Part shown: piece after piece, positions 61,601-64,000 of the stretch
How the letters are laid out: each line of letters opens with the position of its first letter
Numbering within the stretch: position 1 is the first letter of the stretch
Source of the DNA: Cryptomeria japonica
Taxonomy: Eukaryota > Streptophyta > Pinopsida > Cupressales > Cupressaceae
DNA: 64,000 nt
Assembly: GCF_030272615.1 (NCBI RefSeq)
Contig: NC_081405.1
Coordinates: 158,149,954 to 158,213,953, forward strand
Direction of reading: 5' to 3'
Made by a program: the position numbers and the translations under genes
Notes under the pieces: model-generated
What the model was told of the DNA's origin: nothing
Seen by the model: only the letters and a program-made list of their open reading frames with translations
Databases searched by the model: none

Positions 61601-62560
61601 CATAATATGCCTTCTTATTGAACGCTCCCTTGTTTTCCTTAAACTTTTGTCTATTTCCCTTTTTTGGACATCTAGTTGCAATATGACCAATCTTACTACA
61701 TCTAAAGCATCTAAAGGGTAACATACCTTTGTATTTACCTATTCCTTTATTCAACTTTCTTACAAAGTTTGCTTCTACCTCCTTCGGGCTTTCCTCATCA
61801 TCTGGACTGTCTTCAGATGCCTTGAATGTAGTTTTTGACTTGTCTTTATCCTTTCCAAATTTTCTTACCTCAAATACATTTAGGGTACCAAATAGTTTCT
61901 CTCTGATGAACTTCTTTAGATCATAAGTTTTTTTAATTGTAGAGATCTTGTCACTGTAGCTTACCGGTAATGTCATCAAAATCTTGTCAATCACATCTTC
62001 ATCACTCAAAGTGCCTCCAAGTTCTCTGATCTCGTTCACTACGGTATCAACCTTCTCAAAATAGCTCACAATATCCTCTCCTTATTCCATCCTTAGATTT
62101 TCATATCTTCTCTGAGCAGCTAATCTCTTTGTCAGCTTGACTCTCTCATTCCCTTCATAGATGTCTTTTAACTTATCCAGACTTCAGTATTCAAAGAGAT
62201 AACCTTAGTCAATTTAGTTTTTGATAATGCACTAAAAATAACATACCTTGCTTTTTCATTTTCTTCATAAGCTTGAATCTCATCTGGAGTATTGAGTCCA
62301 TTCACCGGAAGAACATACTTAGTCTCCATAGCCTTCCAAGTATTGTAACCCAGAGAAACCAAATAACCTCTCATAGTCATATCCTGCATCTCATTCTTTG
62401 TTGTACTAATTTCTTGTCTTAGCTTGTTTATCAGATCATTAAGAGTTTCCTTTTCATTTTCCTCATTCTGCATTTTTTCACAAAGTTCTCTTCTCTTATT
62501 TCTTGAAATAGTAAAATTTACTTGAAGTGCTTGAATAATATCCTAAGAAGCCTTTAGATC
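58615..62560 (-). pseudogene. gag-pol region of the copia element
   Basis: In element order: gag (about 62560-61690) with a CCHC zinc knuckle (CFRCSKIGHIATRCP); protease-like LIDSGYSNNMTG near 61440; pre-integrase and integrase (about 61105-60450) with MLMIDDYSKMTWVGF, RSDRGGEF and VVERMNQ; reverse transcriptase (about 59870-59060) with [29 protein letters not shown] and GLIYLTGTRPDI; and RNase H (about 58970-58615) with CDNTSAINISKN and HI-IKYHFL. About ten breaks make it inactive. The finer copia lineage is not assigned. Confidence 0.85.
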
Positions 62561-62698
62561 ATCTTCAAGTTTGATATTCTTCACCTTTTCTGCATCATAG
62601 TCTGTAAGAGTTGTTTCCAATTGTTTTCTCAAGTTTTCCATCTCTACCGGTGACAAGATCTTCCTCAAGTTGCTAGGCTTTTGAAAATAGAGGACCAG

Positions 62699-62710
62699 GC
62701 TCTGATACCA
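62699..62710 (-). other. primer binding site of the copia element
   Basis: TGGTATCAGAGC on the - strand, two bases inside the 5' LTR. It is the common plant copia site complementary to initiator methionine tRNA. Confidence 0.85.
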
Positions 62711-62712
62711 AT

Positions 62713-63406
62713 TGTTAGGATTCCCAAAGATACTGAGAGGGGGGGTGAATTAGTATATAACCGGTATATAAATTTACTTGACTTAAAACATGAAAAATAT
62801 ATTAAAATTGTGTGTCGGTAAACCAGAGATAATGCAGTAAACAAGAATAACAACAACAATAAGTGAATATTACTCTTACAATAAGGGCCTGCACATGCAG
62901 GAAGGCCAAGTGCCTAGAGCTCATTGCTCAATTACAGAAGAAGTCACACTGACTTACAAAATGGATTATATTAATCCAAAGTCTTGTACTGCTTCCGATT
63001 AGCATCTGCTATGCTAGGTTCAATACCGGTTTAAGCTTTGCTACATACATAAACCCTTAACCAATAATTCGCATATTAGGTCTGCATAATTTTGCCTATC
63101 ACCTTATTTTTCACACACTTCCTATTACAAAATGATCTCATGCATATATGAGTCATATTACAACTTGCCATGTCGGCTTACAATGATTTTACAATTAATT
63201 ACAAAATAAATTTTAAACAAAATTAAAGTCGGCCAAGGTGTCGGTATCCTTCCTTTCACTATTGGTGTTCTGTATGTCGGTGTAGAGTCTATCGGTGTCG
63301 GTGCTGGTATCTTTGTCTTGATGGTATCATATGATTGCAAGGTTGCCATCAATGAAAAAACCTTCAATCACCTATAATTTCTCATCGGAGTGTGCATTTG
63401 CCAACA
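62713..63406 (-). repeat. 5' LTR of the copia element
   Basis: The LTR is 694 bp. In element direction it begins TGTTGGCAAATGCACAC and ends ...GGGAATCCTAACA after a C-rich accccccctctcag stretch. Confidence 0.75.
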
Positions 63407-64000
63407 CATGACTCAAGTAATGAGGTAGCAACCTCACTTTCTATCTGCATTTGAGATACCTATTCTTCCATGGCATCAATGGTACTCATCTCTTCAGTTA
63501 CCGTTAAGGCTTCTAGATTGAGAAAGCAATTCTGAAGTATCTGTAGTCTGGGTAATAAGACCAGTTGAAGTTCCTGCAAATCTCTTATCCAGTTGCTAAT
63601 CTCCAATTCTATCATAGCAGACTAAAGCTGATACCGGTTAACTGTTTTCCCATATGTAGTGAAAGAATCATATGGCGTCTTGAAGTTGCTTATGTATGTC
63701 TGCAGATCTGATTGGAGTTTATCCTTTTGTGTGAGCACATCATCACAAAATAGATGGGGTTGGCTGATTTTTCTCAACAGTAGTTTTCCCTCATCCATAA
63801 CATCTCTTATATCCTTCTATTGTTTCTGAAGTTGAGACTGGAGCTCATTCAGTTTCTTGACTAAGGCAATGTTTAGTGCCTTTTGATGCTTCTTCTGTGC
63901 ATTTGCTTCATCAACTTCTTCCAGGCATTGTACCTGGTCCTCTACAACGATACATAGAAGTTTTAGCTTGGCCAGAGAGGAATCGGTACTGGGGAGGTTA
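63407..64000 (-). pseudogene. coiled-coil open stretch, cut by the window edge
   Basis: Read on the - strand from the window end, about 195 codons are nearly open (a few interruptions) and rich in Leu, Glu, Gln and Lys in heptad-like spacing: LAKLKLLCIVVEDQVQCLEE, KALNIALVKKLNELQSQL, KLQSDLQTYISNFK, ELEISNWIRDLQELQL. It runs into the copia 5' LTR. No family is recognised. It may belong to another element into which the copia element inserted. Confidence 0.4.

Larger units (their letters stand above)
57411..63406 (-). mobile_element. Ty1/copia LTR element, 6.0 kb, - strand
   Basis: In its own direction: 5' LTR (63406 to 62713), initiator-Met primer site (62710 to 62699), gag, protease, integrase, reverse transcriptase, RNase H, purine tract, and 3' LTR (58288 to 57411). 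Integrase before reverse transcriptase is the copia order. The LTRs differ in length (694 and 878 bp) and are alike only near their ends, so this is either an old element or a mosaic of related elements. No matching target duplication is visible. The coding region has roughly ten breaks. Confidence 0.8.

Overview
The window is nuclear DNA of a land plant, and its make-up suggests a large, repeat-swollen genome such as that of a conifer or other gymnosperm. The evidence is a spliced plant lipoxygenase gene, an intronless CYP74 gene, plant-type Ty3 (Tat lineage) and Ty1/copia LTR elements, plant L1-type LINE remains, and long AT-rich stretches. The gymnosperm placement is an inference; no species can be named from the sequence alone.

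Only two genes look intact. At the left end (2824-6294, + strand) is a nine-exon lipoxygenase whose exons join in phase to 872 codons, with all iron ligands present and a Phe at the site that in plants favours 13-oxygenation. At 48318-49742 (- strand) is a single-exon CYP74 of 474 codons with the features of allene oxide synthase. These enzymes act one after the other in the oxylipin/jasmonate route (fatty acid to 13-hydroperoxide to allene oxide). They lie 42 kb apart, point toward each other, and neither has an obvious plastid transit peptide. This pairing is the main biological point of the window.

Almost everything between and beyond them is repetitive. From left to right: a fragment of an unrecognised gene family (668-810, -); the lipoxygenase with two G-boxes and a dyad upstream; tandem duplications (6642-6939, 7338-7845); a LINE tail (about 8275-9200); a multi-exon unrecognised gene of the same family as 668-810 (10143-12066, broken); a 359-bp satellite (12515-14375); a young 16.4-kb Tat element with 1.9-kb LTRs (15778-32141); a 6.2-kb satellite made of a 20-bp unit in both orientations with a 1513-bp higher-order repeat (32284-38484); a pyrimidine microsatellite; a degenerate LINE (about 40380-45790); a lone copia-type LTR (46270-47418); the CYP74 gene with a diverged duplication upstream; a TG/CA/GA compound microsatellite (51651-51884); a 4-kb AT-rich stretch with nothing recognisable; and a copia element on the - strand (57411-63406) set between other element fragments.

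The most unusual structures are the strand-switching satellite at 32-38 kb and the unrecognised gene family seen at 668-810 and 10143-12066.
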